Of a DNA stretch of 64,000 bases, positions 54,856-63,905 are shown one piece after another. Under the pieces are notes generated by a model, which saw only the letters and a list, made by a program, of their open reading frames with translations, was not told the DNA's origin and made no database searches. The DNA is from Ktedonobacter racemifer DSM 44963 (GTDB taxonomy: Bacteria; Chloroflexota; Ktedonobacteria; Ktedonobacterales; Ktedonobacteraceae). The stretch covers positions 1 through 64,000 of the forward strand of contig NZ_ADVG01000004.1 of the NCBI RefSeq assembly GCF_000178855.1, given 5' to 3'. The number at the start of each line of letters is the position of its first letter. The stretch's first letter is position 1. The translations under genes and the position numbers were made by a program.

Positions 54856-56451
54856 CTATGGGTGAAGATACACCCGAGCGAAATTTATGATAGCTGAAGA
54901 CTGTAATGTAAAATTCTGCACGTTAGTCGTCGTAGCCTGGACAGCAACTCCATGATAGAGAAAGATCCAGGTTGCATCTTGCAGTATTAATTGCTGGGCC
55001 TTCTGATAATCAGCAGCACGTTCTTTCTGATTATTGGACACACGTGCCGCATCCAGCAGAGAGTCAACCTGAGGGTCTGTGAACTGTGTGTTATTGAGTC
55101 CACCGCCGGTATGAAACCAGGTATAGGTGTTACCATCAGGATCTGGACGACCACTCCAGAAAAACATACCTGCCTGATAGTTATGTGCCTGGGCATCACT
55201 GAACTCGGCGGCAGCTGTCTCTTGCTTGATTATCACTGTAATTCCTGCTGGTTGCAATTCCGCTTGAATAAATTGTGCCTCCTGTGCAATGAGCGGAGAA
55301 CCGCTTGCAATCAACAGTGTAAAGGAGACACCGTGCGGCTTGCCTGCGAGCGCGAGTTCAGCTTTCGCTTTGTTAATATCATATGTATAAGGTACAAAGT
55401 TCTTGTCATAGGCCCAACTACTCGGCGGAACAGGACCATTGGCAACAACTCCAACATTCTTCAAGACAGTATTCAGTATCTCTTGTCGATTCACGCCGTA
55501 TTCGATTGCTCGCCGCACATGAACATTATCCAATGGTGCAGCTTTTGCGTTGATTTCGATGCCATAGAAACTCTGTGCTGGGATCTGTTTGTAGACAAGA
55601 TTAGGCGCTGTTTTCGCCATCCCGATATCAGTCGGATCGACAGAATCGGCAACATTAATCGTCCCAGTTTGCAGGTTGTTAAACCGCTGAGTACCATTCG
55701 TGATTGGGCGGTAGGTAATGGCATCCAGATAGGGTAGCTTATTCCCCTGCGCATCTTTCTGCCAGTAGCCTGGATTCTTTTTGATGATAAGATGATCGCT
55801 TTTCATCCAACTACTAAACATAAAAGGTCCAGTTCCTGCGCCTACAGGATCATTCGCGAAATTGGCACCTGCTTTCTTTACAGCTGTCGGTGATACAACC
55901 ATACCCGCACGATCGGACAAGGTTGCTAACAGTGGAGAGAAAGGCGCTTTCAAATTAAAAGCAACATGAGTTGCATCTACAGCTTGGACTGACTTGACAC
56001 TGGATAACTCGCTATAGCGTGGTGACGATGGAGTAGATAAAATACGATTGATATTAAAGACAACGGCATCAGCGTTAAAAGTCGCTTTATCCTGAAATTT
56101 CACACCAGTGCGCAGTGTAAATATCAGGTGTGTAGGTGAAGTGTATGACCAGGAAGTTGCAAGGTCAGGAAGAATATTATTTTGTTGATCAACCTGTACC
56201 AGCGTGTCGTACATATTCAACATTATCTGTCGGTCAACGAACGAAGATGAGCGTAATGGATCAAGTGTTACAACATCTTGCCCCAGACCAACACTAATGG
56301 TACCGCCTGATTTCGTTTGAGACGTTGCACTGTTGTCTTGCCCACAGGCTGTCAGGATCAGCGCCGAAATAAGAAAAATGGCAGTGATCGTAAGCACCCA
56401 TGTGCGTGCGAACATAGACCTGCTCATACGTTCCAATCTATTATGCATCAC
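54856..56451 (-). CDS. Peptide/nickel-type ABC transporter binding lipoprotein
   Basis: 531 residues (GTG 56451 or the adjacent ATG). Lipobox ISALILTACGQDN gives an acylated Cys. The SBP_bac_5 fold is clear: GGTISVGLGQDVVTLDPLRS at the mature N-terminus, LTTSWSY-like followed by LIFTLRTGVKFQDKATFNAD with AVVFNINRIL, NVHVRRAIEYGVNRQEILNT, and a final AQQLILQDATWIFLYHGVAV. Such proteins deliver oligopeptides, nickel or other solutes to a permease. No permease or ATPase gene is in the window, so it either works with a distant transporter or acts as a sensor. Confidence 0.9.
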   Translation of the reverse strand: MMHNRLERMSRSMFARTWVLTITAIFLISALILTACGQDNSATSQTKSGGTISVGLGQDVVTLDPLRSSSFVDRQIMLNMYDTLVQVDQQNNILPDLATSWSYTSPTHLIFTLRTGVKFQDKATFNADAVVFNINRILSTPSSPRYSELSSVKSVQAVDATHVAFNLKAPFSPLLATLSDRAGMVVSPTAVKKAGANFANDPVGAGTGPFMFSSWMKSDHLIIKKNPGYWQKDAQGNKLPYLDAITYRPITNGTQRFNNLQTGTINVADSVDPTDIGMAKTAPNLVYKQIPAQSFYGIEINAKAAPLDNVHVRRAIEYGVNRQEILNTVLKNVGVVANGPVPPSSWAYDKNFVPYTYDINKAKAELALAGKPHGVSFTLLIASGSPLIAQEAQFIQAELQPAGITVIIKQETAAAEFSDAQAHNYQAGMFFWSGRPDPDGNTYTWFHTGGGLNNTQFTDPQVDSLLDAARVSNNQKERAADYQKAQQLILQDATWIFLYHGVAVQATTTNVQNFTLQSSAIINFARVYLHP

Positions 56452-56543
56452 GGGTCAGTTTCTCCAATTCTCAATGGACGATATGTACATGAATAGTGGG
56501 GCCCGAGTATTAATGGACCGGAAAACCACGTTAAGAGCTTGTA

Positions 56544-56666
56544 GGACTCTTACACAATTTAGGAGATAAGCACATCAATAGAACGATGAGAAGCCATTCT
56601 TTGTGCTCAAAAACGCGAGGAGCTTTCAACGATAAGCTCATCCTTCACCTGAATTGTGTAAGAGCC
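56544..56666. mobile_element. MITE family C (123 bp)
   Basis: Non-coding segment between two binding-protein genes. Its ends are GGACTCTTACACAATTTAGG and, at the right, CCTGAATTGTGTAAGAGCC, inverted repeats with one inserted base and one mismatch. No full-length partner with these ends was seen in the window. Confidence 0.65.
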
Positions 56667-56734
56667 AACTTTTCAGCTTATTTACCGGTTAGTGCTTACG
56701 CAAAGCAGAATCGTCACAAATGATCATCTAACGA

Positions 56735-58486
56735 CTATTTGTATGTATCGGTGTTCGCGCAGGGTGTGGCCTTAGAGATGTAGATCTGAGACCAGCTCAC
56801 CGAAGAGGGCATACCATACGCTTCAGCGGGTACACCCTGTACGCAGGTCTTATAGACCTGGGCAGCTTTTGGCTGATAGACTGGAAGCCAGGCCACATCA
56901 TTGATCAGTTGCTGCTCTGCCTGGTTGTACTGCTGAAAACGCTCGTTACGAGTGGTATTGCCGTCGGCCTGAGCCATCAAGGCCTGATTTTGCTGCTGGG
57001 TGGCGGCGGCGCTGGTCTTGTTGTTACCATAGTTCATGTAGTTGTACGATGAGCCTTTGCCGAAGACATAGGTGAGCGAGTAGAGCGGGTCGGGCGTACC
57101 TGATTGCCAGCCGATACGCCACATTTGCAGGCCATTGGGGTTATTTATCGCGTTCACCATATCGTCGAGCAGTTTGTTGAAGTCGATCGCGTTAATCTTG
57201 ACGCTGATACCCAGGTTATTCTGCCACATCTGCTGAGCAACCGTAACCTCCTTGGCGATATCAGATGAGCCCGCACTGACGCTTAGCGAGATCTGGGGGA
57301 AGGTCGCAGGAGTATAGCCCTCTTCTTTCATACCTTCTTCCAGGAGTTGGCGAGCCTTGGTCTTATCTCCCTTCAGAGAGGTAACACCGAGCGGCCCCGC
57401 CAGATTTTGGTTATAGCCGGGAGTGCCTTGGGGGACAATATGATTCGTAGCGCTTCCATCGTCCTTGTAGACACTGTGAACAATAGCCTCCTTATCCAGG
57501 GCAAGGGCAAAGGCCTGGCGGATCTTAATATTATCGAAGGGCTTGACCAGGTAGTTCATTGTGTAATATGAGATAGTTGGCTCAAGCACCTGGCGAAACT
57601 GCTTATTCGGCAGGTTTCTGGCGGCATCAAGCGAGGAGGACGGAACCGGAGCCATGCTTACCTGGCTGGTCTGATAGGCCCTGTAGGAAGTATCACTATC
57701 TTTATAGAAAACCATCACTATCTTCTTAAGCTGTGGCTTCGCGCCATTGTAATTGGGGTTGGGAATAAAGGTGATATCGACGCCCTTATCATACTTCTGG
57801 ACAGTCCAGGGGCCCGAACCAGCACCCTCGCTGATATGATCGACAAATTTCGGGCCGTACTTATCGAACAGTTTTTTGCTGATTATGACGTTACTACCTG
57901 AGAGGGTATAGGCAAAGTAGGGCTGTGCCTTACGACTGGTGATGATCGTGACGGTTTGGGGATCAGGAGCCAGGAGACTATCATTGATAAGAGTTTTGAT
58001 TTGGCCGCTTTGCAGCTTATCGTAGTCCTTAATCATGTCCAGGCTAGAGGCGGAGCCAGATTTGGTCTCAGGAAGGAGGTAGCGGTTGATACTAAAGACC
58101 ACATCCTCTGAGGTTAGCGGGGAACCATCGCTAAACTTGAGATTGGGTTTGAGCTTAAAGGTCCAGGTAACGCCATCGGGGGCAACACTATACGATTGCG
58201 CGAGATCATAGACCAGCTCTTTCTTATCATTAAGCGTCAAAAGCCCACTAAAGACCAGCTTGGTGGCGTCATTAGAGGGCACATCTGTGACAAGAGCTGG
58301 ATCGAATGTCTTGATGTCAGCTACATAAGTCTCGGGAAAGATAAAGGTTTGCTTGTCACCGGCAGCCTTCTCGGTGTTCGATGTCTGTGATGGAGCACTC
58401 CCACCGCAAGCGACCACGATAAAGGCAAGTGCACAGAAAAATAGAACCGGTAAGAGGCGACGAACAGCAGGCTTGTGCGATAGCAT
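56735..58486 (-). CDS. Oligopeptide-type ABC binding lipoprotein, paralogue 1
   Basis: 583 residues from ATG 58486, set by AAAGGAG 8 nt upstream. Lipobox LAFIVVACGGS. SBP_bac_5 blocks: DIKTFDPALVTDVPSNDATK, WTFKLKPNLKFSDGSPLTSE with DVVFSINRYL, PFDNIKIRQAFALALDKEAI, and QLINDVAWLPVYQPKAAQVY; it ends CANTDTYK. It is closely related to the protein at 58939-60696 (shared NYLVKPF, IRQAFALALDK, GMKEEGYT blocks), so one arose by duplication. It has its own upstream region, and a MITE lies between the two. No transporter genes are adjacent. Confidence 0.92.
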   Translation of the reverse strand: MLSHKPAVRRLLPVLFFCALAFIVVACGGSAPSQTSNTEKAAGDKQTFIFPETYVADIKTFDPALVTDVPSNDATKLVFSGLLTLNDKKELVYDLAQSYSVAPDGVTWTFKLKPNLKFSDGSPLTSEDVVFSINRYLLPETKSGSASSLDMIKDYDKLQSGQIKTLINDSLLAPDPQTVTIITSRKAQPYFAYTLSGSNVIISKKLFDKYGPKFVDHISEGAGSGPWTVQKYDKGVDITFIPNPNYNGAKPQLKKIVMVFYKDSDTSYRAYQTSQVSMAPVPSSSLDAARNLPNKQFRQVLEPTISYYTMNYLVKPFDNIKIRQAFALALDKEAIVHSVYKDDGSATNHIVPQGTPGYNQNLAGPLGVTSLKGDKTKARQLLEEGMKEEGYTPATFPQISLSVSAGSSDIAKEVTVAQQMWQNNLGISVKINAIDFNKLLDDMVNAINNPNGLQMWRIGWQSGTPDPLYSLTYVFGKGSSYNYMNYGNNKTSAAATQQQNQALMAQADGNTTRNERFQQYNQAEQQLINDVAWLPVYQPKAAQVYKTCVQGVPAEAYGMPSSVSWSQIYISKATPCANTDTYK

Positions 58487-58752
58487 GTCAACATCTCCTT
58501 TCGCAAAAAACAGAGGAATTGCAAAATATGGAACGGACACATACCAGATGGGGCAACTGGCAGAGCAGTAACCTGAACGACGCTCTTTACGAGAACAATG
58601 TAGGAATGCACTATTCCCGCACTATTTTATTTACAACGCACGCTCGCAGGAGTGGCACCCGAACCAATACGCTATCTATCACTATACGTAGCGCCTTGCT
58701 GCGATATAACCGCGGTAAACAAAACAACCTGCCAGGCAACATCTACTATATA

Positions 58753-58912
58753 GGGTTGTGTTGCAAAAAAATTGAGCCGAGAAAATGAAGCAGGTAATGA
58801 CGGCACGAGAATCATTTCCTCGGAGAAAGAGTGCATATTCTGCAGTCCATTCCTGGAGAAATATGTTCAAGTACGCTTGATTTGCTGAGCTTTCAATTTT
58901 GCAACACGACCC
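58753..58912. mobile_element. MITE family B (160 bp)
   Basis: The ends are GGGTTGTGTTGCAAAA at 58753 and TTTTGCAACACGACCC to 58912, with one mismatch. The full IS at 61867-62781 has the same ends, so its transposase could mobilise this element. No coding capacity. It lies upstream of the binding-protein gene starting at 58486. The rest of 58487-58938 is empty. Confidence 0.85.
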
Positions 58913-58938
58913 TCTCTCGCGAGTCAAGAATGCAGATT

Positions 58939-60696
58939 TTATTTATAGGCACTGGTGTTCGCGCAAGGTGTATCGCCGGACTTGTAGATGTTCGCCCAGT
59001 TCTGTGGAGAAGTGATACCTTGTGCGTTGTCTACAAAGCCTTTGACGCAGGGTTTGCGAACGTAGCTCGCCGTGCGCTGATCGATGGGAATCCAGGCAAC
59101 ATCATCAACCAGTTGCTGCTCGATCTTGTTGTATTGGGCCATGCGCTCGTTCGTGTTCTGATTGGCATCAGCCTTTGGCATCAGATCTTGATTCGTCTTT
59201 TGCTGGGACGCATCTTGGGAGTTCCCTTTACCATAGTTGGTCTGGTTATAAGGCGAGCCATTCCCGAAGAGCAGGCTGGTCCAGTCTTGTGGGTCAGGGT
59301 AGTCGGCACCCCAGGCAATAGCCCACATCTGCAATCCCTTGGCATTCCCGGATGCCGCAGTCGTGTCGTCAAGCAGTTTATTGAAGTCTTCATCGTTAAT
59401 GCTGACATCGATGCCGAGGTTGTCCTTCCACCGCTGCTGGATGAACTGAAACTCGTCCTTTGAGGATTGCAAGCCACCGGTGGCAGTGGTCAGGATGATG
59501 CGCGGAAAGTTCGAGGTTGTATAGCCCTCTTCCTTCATGCCTTCCTGCAAAAGTTGTCTGGCCAATGTTTTATCGCCCTTGGTCCCCTTAACACCAGCGG
59601 GACCAGAGAGACTCTCGTTATAGCCGGGTTGGCCCTGAGGGATGATATGGTTGGTGGCAATGCGTGCATCTTTCCAGATGTTGTGTGAGATGGTATCTTT
59701 GTCAATAGCGAGAGCGAAGGCCTGGCGGATCTTCACATTATTGAAGGGCTTGACCAGATAGTTCATCGCAAGGTAATCGATGGAGAGCTGCGGGAACTGA
59801 TGATATTGTTTGCTGGGCAGGGCGCGTGCCTGTTCCAGGTTGGCTGTTGGCACTCCCACATAGTCGAGCTGGTTAGACTGATAGGCTTTATAGGCCGTTT
59901 GCGGGTCTTTATAGAACGCATAGACTAACTTCTGCAACTGTGGTTTAGGTCCCCAGTAGTTCTGGTTGGGCACAAAACTGATCTGTTTGCCGCCGATGTG
60001 CTGATCCAGCTTGAAGGGGCCGGAAACGCCGCCCTCATTGAGGTGCTTGAGCCAGTCAGTATCACCGTACTTCTGTATGAAGCTCTTTTCTACGATATAG
60101 GAGGTGGGGTAGGTAAACGCTTGGAGAAAATATTGTGCCTTGGATTCGGTGACAATCTTGACTGTAGTGGGATCTGGCGCGAAGAGACTATCATTGATGA
60201 GAGACTTGACCTTGCCCGTATTGCGATTGGTGGCGTCCTTGATCAGAGCAAGGTAGGACGGAGCAACGGTAGACTTCAGTTCTGGCTTGAGTGCGCGATC
60301 GATGCTAAAGATAACATCCTTAGAAGTGATGGGGTTCTCATCGCTGAACTTGAGGTTTGGCCGCAGCTTGAAAGTCCAGGTACGTCCATCTGGAGAGGTG
60401 GTCCAGGACTGCGCCAGTTCGCCGTAGACTTCCAGTTTGTCGTTGAGTTGTACCAGACCCACGAACATCGTACTTAGAGCACTAATAGAAGGACCGTCGG
60501 TTGAGAGTGCCGGGTCAAGCGTAGCGACATCGGAGATGCCACTGAGCGGAGAGATGTAGATCTGTTTGTCGGCGGAGAGCTTATTGCTAGCACCAGTGCT
60601 GTTCCCTGAAGGACCACCGCATGCGACAATGAGCATGGTCAACATGAAGAGGACAGCTGGCAGCAAGTTGCCAGCAAGCGTTTTGCCAGGTTTCAT
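58939..60696 (-). CDS. Oligopeptide-type ABC binding lipoprotein, paralogue 2
   Basis: 585 residues from ATG 60696, AAGGAG 9 nt upstream. Signal and lipobox LFMLTMLIVACGGPSG. Family blocks: DVATLDPALSTDGPSISALS, WTFKLRPNLKFSDENPITSK with DVIFSIDRAL, PFNNVKIRQAFALAIDKDTI and QLVDDVAWIPIDQRTASYV; it ends CANTSAYK. It pairs with the 56735-58486 paralogue. A duplicated, permease-less set of peptide binders suggests scavenging with shared permeases, or a non-transport role such as signalling; the sequence does not decide. Confidence 0.92.
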   Translation of the reverse strand: MKPGKTLAGNLLPAVLFMLTMLIVACGGPSGNSTGASNKLSADKQIYISPLSGISDVATLDPALSTDGPSISALSTMFVGLVQLNDKLEVYGELAQSWTTSPDGRTWTFKLRPNLKFSDENPITSKDVIFSIDRALKPELKSTVAPSYLALIKDATNRNTGKVKSLINDSLFAPDPTTVKIVTESKAQYFLQAFTYPTSYIVEKSFIQKYGDTDWLKHLNEGGVSGPFKLDQHIGGKQISFVPNQNYWGPKPQLQKLVYAFYKDPQTAYKAYQSNQLDYVGVPTANLEQARALPSKQYHQFPQLSIDYLAMNYLVKPFNNVKIRQAFALAIDKDTISHNIWKDARIATNHIIPQGQPGYNESLSGPAGVKGTKGDKTLARQLLQEGMKEEGYTTSNFPRIILTTATGGLQSSKDEFQFIQQRWKDNLGIDVSINDEDFNKLLDDTTAASGNAKGLQMWAIAWGADYPDPQDWTSLLFGNGSPYNQTNYGKGNSQDASQQKTNQDLMPKADANQNTNERMAQYNKIEQQLVDDVAWIPIDQRTASYVRKPCVKGFVDNAQGITSPQNWANIYKSGDTPCANTSAYK

Positions 60697-61062
60697 CCGT
60701 GAATACTCCTTGTATAAGATAAGATACACTGAGCCATTCAGGCTTTTTCGATTGTGAACCTCCTTTATAAGGCTATTGTGAAATATCAGCAGCTTCCACT
60801 CATAATCACAAATGGGTACGCGGTATTTTCAAATTCCTTGTACTAGCAATATATTGCCGGCTCGGGATTATTACGCTCGTCAGAGGACGAGAGGATAAGG
60901 CCTCTCAGGAACACGTATGCGCCACTGCCTCGCTGGTATCATTGAGCAAGCATATTCATACAAGGTGCACAATCATATGCGCTTATCACAAGGATACCGT
61001 CCACTTGCTTGCCTTACAAGGGGCAAACTTACCGATGATTGTGAGTGTGTCTTGTGCAAATT
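60697..61062. other. Non-coding stretch upstream of the binding-protein gene
   Basis: It should contain the promoter of the minus-strand gene. No other gene, repeat or RNA was recognised. Confidence 0.4.
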
Positions 61063-61200
61063 TTACAGAGAACGTGCTAGAATGCCCTGTTCTCTGAGAC
61101 TAAGCTCGCCCTCTTCATCCAACGTCAAGGTAGCGGCAGCGACGATCGGTTTCGTCATTGAAGCTATACGAAAGATCGTCTTGCTCTTCATGGGAAGCTG
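61063..61200 (-). pseudogene. Serine beta-lactamase/esterase-type remnant
   Basis: The minus-strand frame holds MKSKTIFRIASMTKPIVAAA, then TLTLDEEGELSLREQGILAR and a stop. IASMTKP is the S-x-x-K active-site motif of class C beta-lactamase-like serine hydrolases, with the usual preceding T-x-F-R and following E-E-G-x-L-S-L. Only this fragment survives; the stop comes a few residues later. Confidence 0.65.
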
Positions 61201-61289
61201 GGATACGTCAGGACTGAGAACAAGGATAGTGGAAATCAGTCTTGTGATACACTGATAGTCCTAGAGGACATCATTATAAGGAGAGCATT

Positions 61290-61866
61290 ATGAACTGCCC
61301 GCACTGCGCATCCCCAACCACGAAAGAACAGCGCAAGAAAACGACACTCGGCTATTCCACGTTCTCCTGCATGAGATGTCACCGCACCTTCAACGAGCGA
61401 ACTGGTACTCCCTTCAATTATCTCGAATATCCGACCGATATCGTGCTTCTCGTCGTCCTGTGGCGGCTTCGCTACAAGTTGAGCCTGCGTGATCTCGCTG
61501 AAATATTTTTGGAACGCGGTTTTGTGTTCACACATGAGACCGTTCGAGAATGGGAAGCTCGTTTTGCCCCTTTACTAGCGGAGAGACTGCGCACCAAGCG
61601 ACGCGGACAAGCGGGTTGATCCTGGTATGTCGATGAAACCTACGTCAAAGTGCATGGGAAGTGGTGTTATCTGTATCGAGCCATTGATTCGGATGGCAAC
61701 TTGGTGGATTCGCGCTTGAGCGAGAAACGAGATATGGAGGCTGCTCAGGGCTTTTTTCAGCAAGCACTCCAGACAGTTGGCCATGCACCAGAGCAAGTGA
61801 CGACGGATGGGCATGGCTCCTATCCACGAGCGATTCGCGAAACACTTGGTAGCGACGTTCTCCATC
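61290..61866 (+). pseudogene. Zinc-ribbon IS6-like transposase, broken twice
   Basis: MNCPHCASPTTKEQRKKTTL with a second Cys pair (CMRCHRTF) starts a frame like those at 44975 and 45954. It is stopped by TGA at 61617-61619, where Ser-Trp is expected, but continues in the same frame through WYVDETYVKVHGKWCYLYRA and QVTTDGHGSYPRAIRE. It ends at SDVLHR, where the next IS begins at 61867; the third catalytic residue and C-terminus are missing and not found beyond that IS. Confidence 0.87.
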
Positions 61867-62781
61867 GGGTTGTGTTGCAAAAAGAAAGCTGATCTGTTAG
61901 AGTGAGTGGAAAAGAAGAAAAATGAGGATCCATCATGGCAGAACAGCACCCGTTCAAATGGCGTCATTTTGAGGCCGACCTCATTCTCCTGTGTGTACGA
62001 TGGTATCTGCGCTATACACTCAGCTATCGCGACCTCGAAGAAATGATGCGGGAACGGGGACTCTCTGTCGATCATACCACGATCTATCGCTGGGTGCAGC
62101 ACTACGCTCCGGAACTAGAAAAGCGCTGTCGGCCTCATCTCAAAGCATGCAATGACTCCTGGCGCGTTGATGAGACCTACATCAAGATCAAAAAGGTGTG
62201 GTTCTACCTCTACCGTGCAGTGGATTCAGATGGCCAGACCCTGGAGTTCCTCGTAAGCTCAACACGCGACGCCGAGGCTGCCAAACGCTTCTTCCTCAAA
62301 GCGCTACACGGTCCTGCGTGTTCAGTTCCTCATGCTCGTCTGCTTGAGGAGCCAGTGAGCCAGCCCACCGTTTCGGCTCTCCCCACCACCACGACGCCAA
62401 TTCCACGAGTGATCAACGTCGATAAAAACGCAGCCTACCCCAAAGCACTTGCCGATCTGAAAGTCGCTGGGATCCTTCCAGAAACTGTCGAACTGAGGCA
62501 AGTGAAATACCTCAACAATCTCATTGAGCAAGACCATCGGTTCATCAAACGGCTGACGAAGCCAGGGATGGGCTTTTTCTCTTTTGAAACGGCATGGCGA
62601 ACCTTAGAAGGATACGAGGTGATGAATATGATGAGAAAAGGGCAGTTGCAAGGGGTGGGAAAAGGGGATGTGAGAGGGCAGATTGCGCTGGTCGCCAAAC
62701 TGTTCGGAGTGGCAGTCTAAGAAAGGTTGAGAGAGTCGCTCATGTTCAAATTCTTTCCTCGTACTTTTTGCAACACAACCC
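61867..62781 (+). mobile_element. IS6-like element with GGGTTGTGTTGCAAAA ends
   Basis: Ends GGGTTGTGTTGCAAAAAG (61867) and TTTTTGCAACACAACCC (to 62781). It is inserted in the preceding transposase pseudogene. It shares its ends with the MITE at 58753-58912. No 8-bp duplication is seen, consistent with loss of the target's other half. Confidence 0.87.
61935..62720 (+). CDS. IS6-family transposase with an insert in the catalytic domain
   Basis: 261 residues. IS6 start MAEQHPFKWRHFEADLILLC and SYRDLEEMMRERGLSVDHTT. Triad: SWRVDETYIKIKKVWFYLYR (Asp), RVINVDKNAAYPKALADL (Asp) and NLIEQDHRFIKRLTKPGMGF (Glu). Between the first and second Asp blocks there is an extra stretch of about 30 residues rich in Pro, Thr and Val (SQPTVSALPTTTTPIP) that other IS6 proteins in this window lack. 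Otherwise intact and probably active. Confidence 0.9.
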   Translation: MAEQHPFKWRHFEADLILLCVRWYLRYTLSYRDLEEMMRERGLSVDHTTIYRWVQHYAPELEKRCRPHLKACNDSWRVDETYIKIKKVWFYLYRAVDSDGQTLEFLVSSTRDAEAAKRFFLKALHGPACSVPHARLLEEPVSQPTVSALPTTTTPIPRVINVDKNAAYPKALADLKVAGILPETVELRQVKYLNNLIEQDHRFIKRLTKPGMGFFSFETAWRTLEGYEVMNMMRKGQLQGVGKGDVRGQIALVAKLFGVAV

Positions 62782-62890
62782 GTTTTTCCCCTCTCTATGG
62801 AGGCCAGACATACCCCCCTCTGAATTCCCCTAAGTAGGGAAGCTAGCTGTGTTTGTGTGGCGTGGTAGGACGGTGGTAAGGAGGTGTCTC

Positions 62891-63223
62891 ATGTCGAAAG
62901 AATTGATTAGATGCACCTGTGAAGCCCATGCGATGTATGTGTGTCTTGCGTGTGAGGAATACCTGTGTGAGTTGTGCGCTGAAGCCTGTCTACAGGATCA
63001 TCCCGACAATGTATTGGCTATCACCGATTTGACACCTGAAGAGGTTGAAGAGACGATGTTCATCCCGACGCATTGCCAACTGTGCGGGAAGCAGACAGAC
63101 ATGTTTCGTCCCGTTGAAGCGCCACAAGATCCTGACGATATGGTGTGGGCATGTGGTGAATGTGTGAAGTATGGGGGCCTTACTGATGAGGCCCGGAGTG
63201 AAGGTTTTTGTTATCAGAGATAG
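62891..63223 (+). CDS. Small cysteine-rich, zinc-binding protein
   Basis: 110 residues from ATG 62891, with AAGGAGG 7 nt upstream. The N-terminal half carries a B-box-like cluster of Cys and His: CTCEAHAMYVCLACEEYLCE, LCAEACLQDHP. The C-terminal half has two CxxC pairs (HCQLCGK and WACGECVKYG) that could form a second zinc site. There are no catalytic motifs or membrane segments. It is probably a protein- or nucleic-acid-binding adaptor; I recognise no named family. A longer start upstream is unsupported. Confidence 0.7.
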   Translation: MSKELIRCTCEAHAMYVCLACEEYLCELCAEACLQDHPDNVLAITDLTPEEVEETMFIPTHCQLCGKQTDMFRPVEAPQDPDDMVWACGECVKYGGLTDEARSEGFCYQR

Positions 63224-63247
63224 GCCCAGGAAAGCTTTCTTAATCGG

Positions 63248-63496
63248 TCAAACCGTACGGAATGAGTCGCCTTTCCCCAGCGTGTTCGACTGTCCTTTGA
63301 GCAAGTCTACATCTTGCTCCGGCCCTTCGTCGAGTAGGCTTGTTTCAATATGAACGTAGAAGGAAGTGAGAACATGAGACGGTTTATGCTCGTCACCGAA
63401 CTCAACCTGATCAATGGTATAGAGTTTGACTCTGGCAGGGTCGCGCTCGATCAGTGCGACTCGATTGGCCTGGGGTCGGTTGATTGTGAGAGTCAT
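63248..63496 (-). CDS. Hypothetical protein (82 aa), strand uncertain
   Basis: The minus frame from ATG 63496 reads MTLTINRPQANRVALIERDP, then VKLYTIDQVEFGDEHKPSHV and SFYVHIETSLLDEGPEQDVD, which looks protein-like, although the ribosome site is poor. The opposite strand has a competing frame at 63374-63655 (MRRFMLVTELNLINGIEFDS) preceded by GAAGGAAG. Only one is likely real. No family is recognised for either. Confidence 0.35.
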   Translation of the reverse strand: MTLTINRPQANRVALIERDPARVKLYTIDQVEFGDEHKPSHVLTSFYVHIETSLLDEGPEQDVDLLKGQSNTLGKGDSFRTV

Positions 63497-63688
63497 AGCA
63501 GTATCGAGTCTCTGATAAATGCCTACAGCCTCTCGCCTATCATCTGGTTTAAGACGCTTGATATCACAGATGAGCAGAGGAAGAAGGCAGAGATAATCCG
63601 CCGCCAATGGGTAACGAATGGATATCAATATGAGCCAAGAGAGGTTGAGCTATAGTGACGACTCCCCACGGCTAGAGCCCTGTCTTTT

Positions 63689-63905
63689 CTACACAAATGA
63701 CAAACGGAGATGAGAAGCGAGATAAACCCTTTCAAGCAGGGTTTGGACACGAAGCCAGCCCTTCCAAAGCGTTTTCCAGCCGGGAGGACCATCGCTGCGA
63801 CGAGCTAAATAGCCCCCATTTGAGCAATGGCTTTCCAAGCGGCTTGTATTGTCATCTGCATAGGTGACTGACCAGTTTGCGCCGCGATGACGGCGAGCAC
63901 ATCTG
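63689..63905 (-). pseudogene. IS4-type transposase C-terminal remnant
   Basis: Two minus-strand frames join across a G5 run near 63811: DVLAVIAAQTGQSPMQMTIQ with AAWKAIAQMG, then YLARRSDGPPGWKTLWKGWL and RVQTLLERVYLAS. Together they match the end of IS4-type transposases (GG-x-L-x-R-x-x-D-G-x-P-G-x-K-T-x-W-x-G). This is a frameshifted fragment; the catalytic part is not in the window. From 63906 to the window end nothing else is supported. Confidence 0.65.
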
